Assembly: GCA_903876885.1 (NCBI GenBank) | Contig: CAIRBP010000060.1 | Coordinates: forward strand, 1 to 45,325 | Direction: 5' to 3' | Origin: an uncultured Burkholderiales bacterium | GTDB lineage: Bacteria; Pseudomonadota; Gammaproteobacteria; Burkholderiales; Burkholderiaceae_C | DNA length: 45,325 nucleotides | Shown: in pieces, positions 26,864-36,093 of the stretch | Layout of the letters: the number at the start of each line of letters is the position of its first letter | Numbering within the stretch: the first letter of the stretch is position 1 | Program-made: the position numbers and the translations under genes | The notes under the pieces: generated by a model | What the model saw: the letters and a program-made list of their open reading frames with translations, nothing else | Database searches by the model: none | Told to the model about the DNA's origin: nothing

Positions 26864-28411
26864 ATGCCTGAACTCACCTCCACTACCTCTTTAATGACCG
26901 TTTTATTGGTTGTTTTTGTAGCCTGCGTGGTAAGCGGGGTTATTGGCATCGCGCTTGGAAGAGTTGTGCTCGGTAAGAAACAAATTGATTCAGAAAGGGA
27001 TGATGATGAATCAGTCCATCGGGTCAACTCTGCACTAGCTCAAGAGCGACTCGGAGTTTTTGAGCGTGAACGTGAGGAACTGAAAAATCAACTACAAACT
27101 TTACAACTCGAATTAACTGCTTCTCAAAATTTACTTAGTGCCACCCGCGAGGAAAAAAGCTTTGCTATTGCAAAACTCGAAGCAGAACAAGGCGCTCACC
27201 ACGCAGCTATAAACGCTCGAGAACGTGAAATCGAGTCTCATGATAAAACCAAAAAACTTCTTAATGAGAGCAATCAATTTTTAGCAGAATTGAGAATTCA
27301 ACTTGATCATGAAAAGAGTTTGTCTGCAGAGAAAATAGAACTACTTCATAAAGCCAAAGAAAGCCTTAGCTTGCAATTTAAATCCCTTGCTCAAGAAATT
27401 TTGGAGGAGAAATCAAAGAAATTTTCTGAAGATAATCAACAACGACTTAGTCAACTCTTAGACCCATTGAAATCCAAGATCACTGAATTTCAGGCTAAGG
27501 TTGAGGATGTCTACGTTAAAGAGGGCAAGGACCGTTCAGCACTTGCGGAGCAAGTCAAACAGTTGGTCACACTCAATCAAAACTTAACCGAAGAAGCAAA
27601 AAACTTAACTAATGCGTTAAAGGGCTCTAGTAAAACCCAGGGTAACTGGGGGGAGTTGGTGTTAGAGCGGGTTCTAGAGGGCTCTGGCCTGAGAAAGGGC
27701 GAGGAATACGTTGTCCAGGTTAGCCAAACTAGGGAGGACGGAACCAAAGCTCAAGCAGACGTAGTGATTAACCTCCCCGAGGAGCGCTCTCTAGTCGTTG
27801 ACTCCAAGGTATCATTAAATGCTTACGATGAATTTATGTCTACCGAGGATGCTGAGTCCAAGAAACAAGCCGCTAAAAAGCATATCGACTCTGTTAAAAA
27901 TCATATTAAGGAATTGTCAAACAAGAATTATCAATCTTTATACGGTGTTAAGTCCCTAGACTTTGTTTTGATGTTTATACCGATAGAGCCGGCCTTTATG
28001 CTTGCAATTACACATGATAAAGAAATCTTTATGGAGGCCTGGCAGAAAAACGTTTTGCTCGTAAGTCCCTCTACGCTATTGTTTGTGGTTAGGACAGTTG
28101 CTCACCTTTGGCGACAAGAGGCGCAAAGCAAAAATGCTCAAGACATAGCCAACCGCGGTGCGGAGCTTTTTGATAAATTAGTGGGTTTTGTTGAGGACCT
28201 GGAATCTTTGGGCGTTAAGTTGAAACAAGCCCAAGGTAGCTACGAAAGTGCTTACAGTAAACTCAGCACCGGGCGGGGTAATGTAATTCGTCAAGCTCAA
28301 ATGCTCAAAACACTAGGCGTGAAACCAACTAAGACTTTGCCTACTTCGCTAAGCCAAAAAATGGATGACGGACCAATAGAGGAAGAATTCATTAAAAAAA
28401 TTCAGCCTTGA
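26864..28411 (+). CDS. rmuC: DNA recombination protein RmuC
   Basis: The 515 aa protein has one N-terminal membrane helix (about 9-34), a long charged coiled coil (about 45-225) and the RmuC nuclease-like domain (about 255-470) with GNWGELVLERVLEGSGLRKGEEY, DVVINLPEERSLVVDSKVSLNAYDEFM and LDFVLMFIPIEPAFM. In E. coli RmuC limits rearrangements at inverted repeats. The domain resembles a restriction-endonuclease fold (D...SKV pattern retained). The start has no Shine-Dalgarno but is fixed by the membrane helix. Confidence 0.93.
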   Translation: MPELTSTTSLMTVLLVVFVACVVSGVIGIALGRVVLGKKQIDSERDDDESVHRVNSALAQERLGVFEREREELKNQLQTLQLELTASQNLLSATREEKSFAIAKLEAEQGAHHAAINAREREIESHDKTKKLLNESNQFLAELRIQLDHEKSLSAEKIELLHKAKESLSLQFKSLAQEILEEKSKKFSEDNQQRLSQLLDPLKSKITEFQAKVEDVYVKEGKDRSALAEQVKQLVTLNQNLTEEAKNLTNALKGSSKTQGNWGELVLERVLEGSGLRKGEEYVVQVSQTREDGTKAQADVVINLPEERSLVVDSKVSLNAYDEFMSTEDAESKKQAAKKHIDSVKNHIKELSNKNYQSLYGVKSLDFVLMFIPIEPAFMLAITHDKEIFMEAWQKNVLLVSPSTLLFVVRTVAHLWRQEAQSKNAQDIANRGAELFDKLVGFVEDLESLGVKLKQAQGSYESAYSKLSTGRGNVIRQAQMLKTLGVKPTKTLPTSLSQKMDDGPIEEEFIKKIQP

Positions 28412-28452
28412 GTTCCAAGGGAGCTTTACACTGGATAATATTTCACTGATGT

Positions 28453-28779
28453 ATGAAACTTCGGCAAAAGCATAACGTTTATGTAATAGAACTCTCAAAA
28501 GAAGTTTTGAAGGAACGCCGCTTCACCAAAGCCAATCCAGATTACAAAACAGGTTTGCCTTGCGTGTACGTGGGCATGACAGGTCTTGATCCAGATATCC
28601 GTTTTGACAAACACAAGGCGGGTATTCAGTCTAACCGGTTTGCTAAAGAGTATGGACTACACCTGATGCCAGAGCTTTACGCTGAGTTCAATCCTATGCC
28701 CTATGAGGATGCGCGGTACATGGAGGTCGATTTGGCGATAAGACTTAAACAAAGTGGTTACGGTGTTTGGCAAGCCTGA
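28453..28779 (+). CDS. Small GIY-YIG-like nuclease-domain protein
   Basis: The 108 aa protein is close to a minimal GIY-YIG domain: VYVIEL near 9-14 and VYVGMTGLDPDIRFDKHKAGI near 38-58 correspond to the two strands and the arginine/histidine segment of the GIY-YIG fold, with YGLHLMPELY and a glutamate (E91 in YMEVDLAIRLKQSGYGVW) in the later helix. The motif deviates (YVI/YVG), so catalytic activity is not certain. It follows rmuC by 41 nt on the same strand and may be cotranscribed. The biological role is unknown. Confidence 0.75.
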   Translation: MKLRQKHNVYVIELSKEVLKERRFTKANPDYKTGLPCVYVGMTGLDPDIRFDKHKAGIQSNRFAKEYGLHLMPELYAEFNPMPYEDARYMEVDLAIRLKQSGYGVWQA

Positions 28780-28847
28780 GGAGTTCTTTGACAGCAATGA
28801 TCCCGTAAAACATTGAGCAGTGAAAATCAATTAAAAACTTTTTAAAT

Positions 28848-29882
28848 ATGAAAATTAAAACCAGTTTGTCTCTATTGGCATTAATTTGCGGTCTGACCCT
28901 GTTATTTCAACTGAATCTCTCAGATGCTTTTGCCCAAGTCAGTAAATCTGCAGATTCAGCCCCGGTGGAAGTTCAGTCCTCTCAATGGCCAAGACGTACC
29001 GTAAAAATCCTGGTGGGCTTTCCCCCAGGTTCAACGCCAGACATGATCGCCAGAACAATTGCAGAACCGCTATCAAAGTCATTTAACCAACCTGTTATCG
29101 TTGAAAACCATGTCGGCGTATCGGGTAACTTAGCTGCTCAGCTACTTGCTCGCGCTCAAGACGATCACACCCTGGGCCTGCTCATTAACGGCAATCTAAC
29201 TACAGCAAAACTGCTGTACCCCTCGCTCGAGTTTGATCCACTCAAAGATTTCACCCCGGTCTCCCTGATTGCAAATAGCCCTCTACTACTGGTTGCACCC
29301 AATAATTTACCAAGCGCAAAGGCTTTCTTTAAAGAGGCTCAGATCCAAGGAGGTAAATGGAACTTTGGCTCAGTCGGGACAGGCTCTATGGCGCATTTAA
29401 CCATGGAGGCTCTAAAGGCCGCCACCCCTGGACTTGAAGCCGTTCACATACCTTATCCGGGCAACCCAGGTGTAATGAATGCACTCATGGCTGGTGAGAT
29501 TCAAATGGCATTAGTACCTGTAGGTATAGCAATGCCACTTATACAAAGTGAAAAAATTCAAGCAATCGGACTCGTAGGTGGTAGGAGCATTTTGGCCCCT
29601 AATGTTCCAACCCTTAGTGAATTAGGGATAAAAGGAATAGCGGCTCATTTGCAGGTTTGGGACGCATTGGTTGGGCCTAAATCCTTATCACGAGAAGCGC
29701 AGGAAAGACTATCAAAAGAGCTTAAAAAAATTGCACAAAACAGTGATTTACGAGCTCAACTATTTAATCAGGGTTGGATATTACGCAGCACAAGCGATGA
29801 AGCCTTAAAAAACGTTATCAACTCGGAATACCTACTGATGCAGGGCATTATCAATAAAAACAATATCCGGGCAAATCCATGA
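28848..29882 (+). CDS. Bug family (TctC-like) periplasmic solute receptor
   Basis: The 344 aa protein has an N-terminal signal peptide (about 1-29, ending AFA) and the tripartite tricarboxylate receptor fold: WPRRTVKILVGFPPGSTPDMIARTIAEPLSKSFNQPVIVENHVGVSGNLAAQLLARA, then FTPVSLIANSPLLLVAP and WNFGSVGTGSMAHLTMEALK. Such receptors are greatly expanded in Burkholderiales and usually bind carboxylates. No TctA/TctB membrane genes lie nearby, so it is an orphan receptor whose ligand is not predictable. Confidence 0.93.
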   Translation: MKIKTSLSLLALICGLTLLFQLNLSDAFAQVSKSADSAPVEVQSSQWPRRTVKILVGFPPGSTPDMIARTIAEPLSKSFNQPVIVENHVGVSGNLAAQLLARAQDDHTLGLLINGNLTTAKLLYPSLEFDPLKDFTPVSLIANSPLLLVAPNNLPSAKAFFKEAQIQGGKWNFGSVGTGSMAHLTMEALKAATPGLEAVHIPYPGNPGVMNALMAGEIQMALVPVGIAMPLIQSEKIQAIGLVGGRSILAPNVPTLSELGIKGIAAHLQVWDALVGPKSLSREAQERLSKELKKIAQNSDLRAQLFNQGWILRSTSDEALKNVINSEYLLMQGIINKNNIRANP

Positions 29883-29909
29883 CGAAAATCAAGTAAATTC
29901 AAGCGCAAT

Positions 29910-30542
29910 TTACTGATTATCTTGTGAATGCATCAACTCCTGAATTCTTCTTAGTCTATTGAGCGGATCGAGTTCACCCAACAAACTCACCTTAACCATC
30001 CGCTCCAAATTGAGCAACTCAGCCCACCGGTTGGCTACCCATCCACACTCATCAAGACAAAATGGTTGAGAGAATGGGAACTCTTTTAATTTAACGCCTC
30101 GAGCTTGGTTCTCAGCAATGAATTTACCCAGTGTATCTGCTACGCCCTGCAATTGAGGATCAACTTTTATGGGCGGATCATCAGGCAACAAGACCACATC
30201 GGCTCGCTCGACACCTGCCTCAGGTGCTAGCCGTTTAATAATCTCAAACCGACGCCATCCAACACATTTAATTCGGAACAAAGCAGGTTGCAACTCTTCA
30301 AACTCAAGAATTTTGGCAAGGGTTCCCACCTGTGCAGGCATAATTTCGTCGCCAGGCAATTTAACCTCGAATCCCTGCAAAAGAGTTACCACTCCAAAAG
30401 GTTCTCCTCGCTGGTGATTGCGTTTAACCATACTTAGGTACCTGGGCTCAAAGATGTTGAGCGCAATAATCCCATCAGGAAACAATGTCATAGCAAGTGG
30501 AAACAAGTCTAAACTTTTAAATTCTTGCGATGATTCAATCAT
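29910..30542 (-). CDS. LON substrate-binding domain protein (no protease domain)
   Basis: The 210 aa protein consists of the N-terminal domain of Lon only (LDLFPLAMTLFPDGIIALNIFEPRYLSMVKRNHQRGEPFGVVTL), with no AAA+ or protease part. Such stand-alone LON-domain proteins (like E. coli YcaP neighbours and peptidase S16-like proteins) are widespread and of unknown function; a substrate-handling role is inferred. The ATG has only a weak AAGA. It is convergent with the Bug gene and divergent from the TPR gene. Confidence 0.88.
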   Translation of the reverse strand: MIESSQEFKSLDLFPLAMTLFPDGIIALNIFEPRYLSMVKRNHQRGEPFGVVTLLQGFEVKLPGDEIMPAQVGTLAKILEFEELQPALFRIKCVGWRRFEIIKRLAPEAGVERADVVLLPDDPPIKVDPQLQGVADTLGKFIAENQARGVKLKEFPFSQPFCLDECGWVANRWAELLNLERMVKVSLLGELDPLNRLRRIQELMHSQDNQ

Positions 30543-30658
30543 TTCTTAAATATAAATAATATAGTTTCAAGTAACAGGTATCCTTTAGTTTTATTTAATT
30601 AAACACAAGTATTCAAATTAAAATAACAAAAACTAAATGAGAAAACAGTAATCCTATC

Positions 30659-32650
30659 ATGACTGAATTACCCCAAGATCTGGCACGCTCTTTTCTGAGT
30701 CACATTCTTGAGTGCGATTCGACAATAGATAGGCAAGTTTTAGCGCAGCAAAACAAGACGCAAACAAAGAATCAACAAGTTCAAATTTTAGGCCTTCAGC
30801 AGCATTTTGAGAATTGGTTTAACAACTATTTACAGTCTCACAACCTAGCTAAGTCAAAATCTTCCCAAATTCTTATCCAACTAGCAAAAGCTTTTGAGTC
30901 CTTACATTATCCATTGATATCGGGGATTTGCTGCCAAATAATTATTGACCATTGTCAAGATCGCAATGGATGGAAGCAGGATGATTACTTTTATTTAGCT
31001 GAGCAATTGGAGAGCAAAGGTAATCACCTGTTAGCTGTTCAAGGCTATAGAAAATTAATTGAACTTGGATTAGATAAGCACAAAGCTTACAACCGGATTG
31101 GATTAATTTTCATGTCAATTGATCAACCAGAGCAAGCGATCATAAATTTTAAGCTTGCTTTAGAGGAACAGTCTGATTATGTTCAAGCACAAATTAACTT
31201 GGGTGTAGCGGAACAATTTAGTGGACGTTACACCCAGGCCATTCAATCATTTTTAAAAGCCCTTAGCAAAGATCCCTCACAAATCAATGCGCACTATAAC
31301 TTAGGAATATCGTATTTTAGTATTGAGTCTTATGATTTATCAATTCAATCGCTTGAAAATGCAATAAAACTCAACCCACTATTTACAGATGCTCACTACA
31401 ACTTAGGTGTTGTTTACAGTAAGTTAAAAAGACATCGATCAGCACTTGATTGTTACAAAATAGTTATCGACTTAAATTCTGATTACTTACTCGCACATTA
31501 CAACAGCGGGGTATGTTACTTTGAATTATTTAAGTATGAAGAGGCACTAAAGTGTTACGAAAAAGTAATTTCAATAGATCCAGACCATATTCGTGCACAT
31601 TGGAATGCAGCTCATTGCTATCTCATATTAGGGAATTTAAAAAAAGGATTTTTTGAATATGAGTGGCGCTGGAAACACAATGAATTACAGAATAAACAGG
31701 TTCAAAGAGTTTTTGACGCTCCGCTCTGGCTAGGTGAGGGCTCACTAAGGCATAAACGTATCCTCCTTCACGCAGAGCAAGGCTTTGGGGACACTTTACA
31801 GTTTATACGTTATGTAAACAGACTCATGGGCCTTGGAGCTAGTCTGATCATAGAAGTTCAACCTGCTCTTAAATTGCTAATCCAAATGTCACTACTTGAC
31901 GAAAGGAAAAAAAATCAAAATGAAGAGAAATTAATCGTCATAGCTAGAGGAGAGAAATTACCAGCCTACGATCTTCACTGCCCTCTAATGAGTTTACCCC
32001 TGGCAACAGGCAGAACTTCGGCCTCATTTCTCGCAGCTGCTCCGGTTCCCTATTTAAATGTCGACGAATTTCACCAGGGTATATGGTCCAAGAAATTAGA
32101 CGCAATCATCCAAGATCACCATTTAAATTGGAACTTGAGTCCAGACGAAAAACGTCTACGAATTGGATTAGTATGGTCAAGTGGTTACAGAGATGATCAA
32201 AAAGATACATGGGAAATTAACCAAGAGCGTAACCTTCAGTTAAAAGCACTAGAGACAATATTTCAACTCCCAATAGACTGGATAAGTCTGCAAATAGGCA
32301 AAATACCCAACAAGGAATTGCAAGATCTAAATCTTATAGGCTGGCAAGGCTCTAAGCTAATAAATCTTAGTGCAGAAATCAACAATTTTGCAGATACTGC
32401 AGCAATAGCGAAGTGCTTAGATATGGTAATTACGGTTGATACATCGACAGCCCATTTATGCGGTGCATTAGGCCTGAATACTTGGATAGTACTAAAAGCA
32501 AATGCCTGTTGGAGATGGTTTTTACATACTAACCAATCGCCCTGGTATCCTAATGTTCGTTTATTTAGACAATCAATGAAAGGTGATTGGAACGGGGTGA
32601 TAAACCTGTTGATTTCAGAACTGAAGGTATTGACCACTAAGGCTAGATAG
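30659..32650 (+). CDS. TPR-repeat protein with glycosyltransferase-9-like C-terminal domain
   Basis: The 663 aa protein has about six to seven tetratricopeptide repeats (about 128-335; e.g. AHYNLGISYFSIESYDLSIQSLENAIKLNP), followed by HAEQGFGDTLQFIRYVNRL and a C-terminal domain with CLDMVITVDTSTAHLCGALGLNTWIVL, which resembles GT-B heptosyltransferase (GT9) and SPINDLY-like proteins. Activity could be protein or flagellin/pilin glycosylation, but is unproven. No signal peptide. Codon use is AT-rich, marking the start of the lower-GC part of the window. Single gene. Confidence 0.85.
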   Translation: MTELPQDLARSFLSHILECDSTIDRQVLAQQNKTQTKNQQVQILGLQQHFENWFNNYLQSHNLAKSKSSQILIQLAKAFESLHYPLISGICCQIIIDHCQDRNGWKQDDYFYLAEQLESKGNHLLAVQGYRKLIELGLDKHKAYNRIGLIFMSIDQPEQAIINFKLALEEQSDYVQAQINLGVAEQFSGRYTQAIQSFLKALSKDPSQINAHYNLGISYFSIESYDLSIQSLENAIKLNPLFTDAHYNLGVVYSKLKRHRSALDCYKIVIDLNSDYLLAHYNSGVCYFELFKYEEALKCYEKVISIDPDHIRAHWNAAHCYLILGNLKKGFFEYEWRWKHNELQNKQVQRVFDAPLWLGEGSLRHKRILLHAEQGFGDTLQFIRYVNRLMGLGASLIIEVQPALKLLIQMSLLDERKKNQNEEKLIVIARGEKLPAYDLHCPLMSLPLATGRTSASFLAAAPVPYLNVDEFHQGIWSKKLDAIIQDHHLNWNLSPDEKRLRIGLVWSSGYRDDQKDTWEINQERNLQLKALETIFQLPIDWISLQIGKIPNKELQDLNLIGWQGSKLINLSAEINNFADTAAIAKCLDMVITVDTSTAHLCGALGLNTWIVLKANACWRWFLHTNQSPWYPNVRLFRQSMKGDWNGVINLLISELKVLTTKAR

Positions 32651-32683
32651 TTTGCTTGATCGGATTAGTTACTATAAGACTAA

Positions 32684-32721
32684 AAATAAAAAAAGGCGCC
32701 TAGCACGAAAAGGCGCCTTTT
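32684..32721. terminator. Bidirectional terminator between the TPR gene and dctP
   Basis: AAAAGGCGCC, 11-nt loop, GGCGCCTTTT. The T-run is longer on the minus strand, so it suits the dctP gene best, while also ending the plus-strand TPR gene. Confidence 0.9.
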
Positions 32722-32740
32722 ACATGAAGATTTTATCTGG

Positions 32741-33754
32741 TTAAGATAATTTACCCGTGTATTTTTCCAGTTGAGCCCAGGCTTCATCGCCAAATTTTTT
32801 ATGCCAATCTGCATAAAACCCGGATGATCGAAGCTTTGCTCTGAATGCGTCCGTCTGTACGTCATTAAATATCATACCTTTAGACTTGAGATCAGCCTGC
32901 AAACTCTCATTAAGTTTACGGACTTCAGCGCGTTGAAGCATTGCAAATTCAGCTACTAATTTGGTCATCAAAGCTTGCAAATCAGCAGGAAAACGTTCGA
33001 AGAGCTTTTTATTACCCATGAACCAATAGCCATCCCACATATGGCCGGTCATTGAGCAATACTTTTGAACTTCATTGAGTTTTGCTGTTGAAATAATTGC
33101 AAGGGGATTTTCTTGACCTTCAACAACTTTAGTTTGCAGCGCTGAATAGACCTCTGCAAAGTTAAGCGGCGTTGGTGAGGCCTCTAGGTCTTTGAACATT
33201 GAAACCCACATAGGCCCGGGAGGGGTCCGTAATTTTAGACCCTTCAAGTCTTCTGGGGCATTGATAGGACGAACGCTGTTGGTTATATGTCTATACCCAT
33301 TATCCCAAATTTTATCAAACGCAAAAATACTACCTGTAGCAGCGATTTGTTGACGTACGTGAGCGCCCAAATCACCATCCATAGCATTCCAAACTTGGTT
33401 GTAATCTTTAAAAGCAAAACCAACACCATTTATTTGAGCAGCAGGTACTAATGTACCGAGGATTAATGGGGATAAAGTCATAAAGTCTAGTGCACCAGAT
33501 CTCAACTGAGAAAGCATGTCCGTATCGTTACCTAATTGGTTATAGGGAAAGACTTGTAAATCAATACGGCCCTTAGACTCAGTTTTCAACTTTGCAGCTA
33601 AAGCTACAGCCTGTGTGTTCAAAGGGTGAGTAGCGGGCAAGTTACTACCAAACTTAACACTGAACTCAACCTTCTGAGCGTTAGATGAACTGATCACCCA
33701 AGGCGCTGCTAAAGTAGATGCAGTCGCAATTAATTTACGTCTAGTTAGTTTCAT
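32741..33754 (-). CDS. TRAP transporter substrate-binding protein (DctP family)
   Basis: The 337 aa periplasmic receptor has a twin-arginine-like signal (MKLTRRKLIATASTLAAPWVISSSNAQ) and the DctP fold: FGSNLPATHPLNTQAVALAAKLK, LKGLKLRTPPGPMWVSMFKDLEASPTPLNFAEVYSALQTKVVEGQENPL, with the carboxylate-binding arginine in LKLRTP. The DctQ/DctM membrane genes are not adjacent, so it is an orphan or works with a distant permease. GGAG precedes the ATG. Confidence 0.93.
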   Translation of the reverse strand: MKLTRRKLIATASTLAAPWVISSSNAQKVEFSVKFGSNLPATHPLNTQAVALAAKLKTESKGRIDLQVFPYNQLGNDTDMLSQLRSGALDFMTLSPLILGTLVPAAQINGVGFAFKDYNQVWNAMDGDLGAHVRQQIAATGSIFAFDKIWDNGYRHITNSVRPINAPEDLKGLKLRTPPGPMWVSMFKDLEASPTPLNFAEVYSALQTKVVEGQENPLAIISTAKLNEVQKYCSMTGHMWDGYWFMGNKKLFERFPADLQALMTKLVAEFAMLQRAEVRKLNESLQADLKSKGMIFNDVQTDAFRAKLRSSGFYADWHKKFGDEAWAQLEKYTGKLS

Positions 33755-34352
33755 TCATTTTCTCCAAGTAAATTTTAATTTTCCAAATATAACATGTACC
33801 CTAGATAATCAAGCGAAGGATCCGAGAACGAACCTCTTCTTTAACTAAATTTAATGACAAAATGGATACACAACCACTCTAAACTAATGGTTTTCCATAA
33901 TCTAATTCACAGAGAATCATCTTTAATGAAAAGCACAGTCTAGAAAACTTCATTAAGTTAAAAGATATTAGCAAAGACTTATTACAAATTAAGTAAAGAG
34001 ATTAATTCAGAATTAATTAATCGGAGATGATAAATATCAATACAGCTTTGGGCATTAAGATCAATAATAAACATATATAAATAATCTTAAAAAGCATCTA
34101 TCAAATGAAAATATTTAAATATATTTATCATGAAAAAGCTAATCAAAATTTATAAATAAATTTAATATTTAAAAGTAATAGATTTCAAATAAAACGAAAA
34201 TTTTGAGATCAAAAAAATAATTTAAATCATTAATACGATTAATGTTAAATAAATCAAAAACCGTAGATCTATATTGACAAGGGGGCGGCTACAAAATAAG
34301 TGCCATGAAAAAAATTATGAGCTAAAACAAATACCAAATTCAAAAGAAATTA
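33755..34352. other. 600-nt very AT-rich gene-free stretch
   Basis: No gene is recognisable. Composition is extremely AT-rich between about 33900 and 34260, then a sudden G/C patch (GGGGGCGG) follows a perfect TTGACA at 34274-34279. Also present are the operator-like repeat at 34228-34244 and a six-codon frame at 34305-34325 (MKKIMS then stop). It most likely holds the promoter region of the ompA-like gene at 34353 and possibly an AT-rich silencer-binding (H-NS-like) zone. Confidence 0.5.
34228..34244. promoter_or_regulatory. Operator-like inverted repeat CATTAAT-ACG-ATTAATG
   Basis: A perfect 7-bp dyad with a 3-nt spacer, about 30 nt upstream of TTGACA and 109 nt before the ompA-like start. 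Its size fits a dimeric helix-turn-helix regulator site. Confidence 0.4.
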
Positions 34353-35519
34353 ATGAAAAAACTAAATATACTTTGCATTGCAGCCCTTGCTACCATGAGT
34401 TCCACCTATACAACAGCACAAAATCTTGATAGATTCTACGGAGGAATAGGAGCAGGAGAAGCAGTATCAAAGATTGATTACAACCTGATGAGCAAAGACT
34501 TGATGGGCTCAGGTATAACTGATAGCGGAACAAGCTCAAACCATAAAGATGCGTCTTATAAAATTTTTGGTGGATATCAATTTAATCCCTACTATGCAGT
34601 AGAAGTTGGCTATTTTAATTTCGGCGCATTCAAATTCAATGCCAATACTACTTCCGCAGGATCACTTAATGGGAATTTAAAAATAGACGGAATAGATCTC
34701 GCAATTGTTGGAACTATACCTTTAAGTGAAAAATTATCACTCATAGGCCGAGGCGGATGGATAGACGCGCGAACAAGCGATACCTTTAGTACATCGATAC
34801 CAGGGTCAATTAGTAATTCAAATCCCCAAAAAACTCAAAATAATTATTCAGCTGGATTTGGCTTTGCATACAAAATAAATCAATTAGTAACCGCAAGAGC
34901 TGAATTAGAAAGATACAGAATAAACGATGGACTTGGAAATAATGCTAATGTAAATTTAGCAACTTTAAGTTTAGTTTTTCCTTTTGGAAACACAAAAATT
35001 GAAGCACCAAAAATACAAGAAAAAGTATCGCAACCAGAAATACAAGAAAATAGATTCACCGAAGAGAAACCTAAAGTAATTCAACCTCAAAAAGATGAAT
35101 CACATATTATAGAAACAAAAGAAAACTTAAGAATTAGTTTTTCTGCGGAAATTTTATTCGAATTTGACAAGGCGAAAATAACTCCATTAGGAAAAAGATC
35201 ATTAGATAAATTCGCAAAAGAAGTAAATGCAGTGGAATATGATTTAGTAACCATCGATGGCAATTCAGATCGTATAGGAAAGAAAAGATATAACGAAAAA
35301 CTATCGTTAGCAAGAGCTGAATCAGTTAAAGAATATCTCATTTCCATAAAGGCGATTCAAGAAAATAAAACAAAAACAATAGGAAGTGGAAGTAGTAAAC
35401 CCCAGACAGATATAAGTGATTGTCGCGGAATCAAAACATCTAAAGCTGTAATAGCTTGTCTTCAGCCTGATCGTCGAGTAGATGTTGACTTAAAAGGTTC
35501 AGAACATATAAACAAATAA
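34353..35519 (+). CDS. OmpA-like outer-membrane protein (copy 1)
   Basis: The 388 aa protein has a signal peptide (1-22, TTA before QN), an eight-strand OmpA/opacity-type beta-barrel (about 25-210: FYGGIGAG..., YKIFGGYQFNPYYAVEVGYFNFG..., ATLSLVFPFG), a Pro/Glu/Lys-rich linker, and a C-terminal OmpA peptidoglycan-binding domain (about 265-385). The conserved GHTD motif reads GNSD here, but the aspartate and the arginine that contact diaminopimelate are kept (NSDRIG, LARAES, DRRVDVD). Cysteines CRGIK and ACLQP may form a disulfide. A related copy lies inverted at 36776-37957. AT-rich codons. Confidence 0.9.
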   Translation: MKKLNILCIAALATMSSTYTTAQNLDRFYGGIGAGEAVSKIDYNLMSKDLMGSGITDSGTSSNHKDASYKIFGGYQFNPYYAVEVGYFNFGAFKFNANTTSAGSLNGNLKIDGIDLAIVGTIPLSEKLSLIGRGGWIDARTSDTFSTSIPGSISNSNPQKTQNNYSAGFGFAYKINQLVTARAELERYRINDGLGNNANVNLATLSLVFPFGNTKIEAPKIQEKVSQPEIQENRFTEEKPKVIQPQKDESHIIETKENLRISFSAEILFEFDKAKITPLGKRSLDKFAKEVNAVEYDLVTIDGNSDRIGKKRYNEKLSLARAESVKEYLISIKAIQENKTKTIGSGSSKPQTDISDCRGIKTSKAVIACLQPDRRVDVDLKGSEHINK

Positions 35520-35533
35520 GTGATTAAACATTA

Positions 35534-35573
35534 AATCGATACACTCAACACTTAATATTTGAGTGTGTCGATT
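35534..35573 (+). terminator. 15-bp hairpin after OmpA copy 1
   Basis: The arm beginning ATCGATACACTCAA pairs with TTGAGTGTGTCGAT (one G-T) around a 10-nt loop, 15 nt beyond the stop codon. No T-run follows on the plus strand, so it is a probable but non-canonical terminator. Confidence 0.6.
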
Positions 35574-35616
35574 AAAAAAATAAATTTTCTTTATTAATTA
35601 AAAAAATTTACATTTA

Positions 35617-35653
35617 TGAAAAAAAACCGTCTACTCTGAAAGAATAGACGGTT
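35617..35653 (-). terminator. Terminator of the small Ala/His-rich gene
   Basis: AACCGTCTA, 11-nt loop, TAGACGGTT, followed on the minus strand by eight T. It lies 23 nt beyond the stop codon of the 80-aa gene. Confidence 0.9.
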
Positions 35654-35675
35654 ATATTAAAACCAGAGGTTCTAA

Positions 35676-35918
35676 TTATTTTGCAACTACTGAAAGTTTA
35701 TGAGCTGCTGCAGTAACGTGCTCAGTAGCACTGACAACGTGAGCGTTGGCAACTTTAGTGTGATCAGATGCACCCTTATGATCCTTGGAGTCAATCATTT
35801 TAACAACCTCTTTATGCGACTTAGCTGCTAACTCTAAATGTTCAGCTGCTTTAGCATGGTGTTGTTGTGGAGTTACGGTTGAAGCATGATCTGTAGTTTT
35901 AGTTTCTGTAAGTGTCAT
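35676..35918 (-). CDS. Small Ala/His/Lys-rich helical protein, stress-type
   Basis: I do not recognise a named family with confidence. The 80 aa protein is soluble, nearly all-helical and rich in Ala, His and Lys (HHAKAAEHLELAAKSHKEVVKMIDSKDHKGASDHTKVANAHVVSATEHVTAAAHK), like small proteins of unknown function common in environmental proteobacteria. Seven or more histidines suggest metal or nucleic-acid binding, which is speculative. No Shine-Dalgarno is obvious. It is monocistronic, has its own terminator and carries a CAGACAGAC site 89 nt upstream. Confidence 0.75.
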   Translation of the reverse strand: MTLTETKTTDHASTVTPQQHHAKAAEHLELAAKSHKEVVKMIDSKDHKGASDHTKVANAHVVSATEHVTAAAHKLSVVAK

Positions 35919-36006
35919 TTTATTTTCTTTGTAAAGGTTAATATTAGTTATCTTATAGTTTATGAGTACATAACCTACAAATCAATTATCAGAGAAAATT
36001 TATGTA

Positions 36007-36026
36007 GTGTCTGTCTGTTATCCAAC
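36007..36026 (-). promoter_or_regulatory. Shared motif site A (GTTGGATAACAGACAGAC)
   Basis: On the minus strand, 89 nt before the start of the 80-aa protein. 17 of 20 positions are identical to site B at 39548-39567. Confidence 0.7.
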
Positions 36027-36093
36027 TGTCTAAATGAATTAAGAATCATCTAAATAGGTATTAGATATTTCTAAATATACTTATTGGTAAGAA

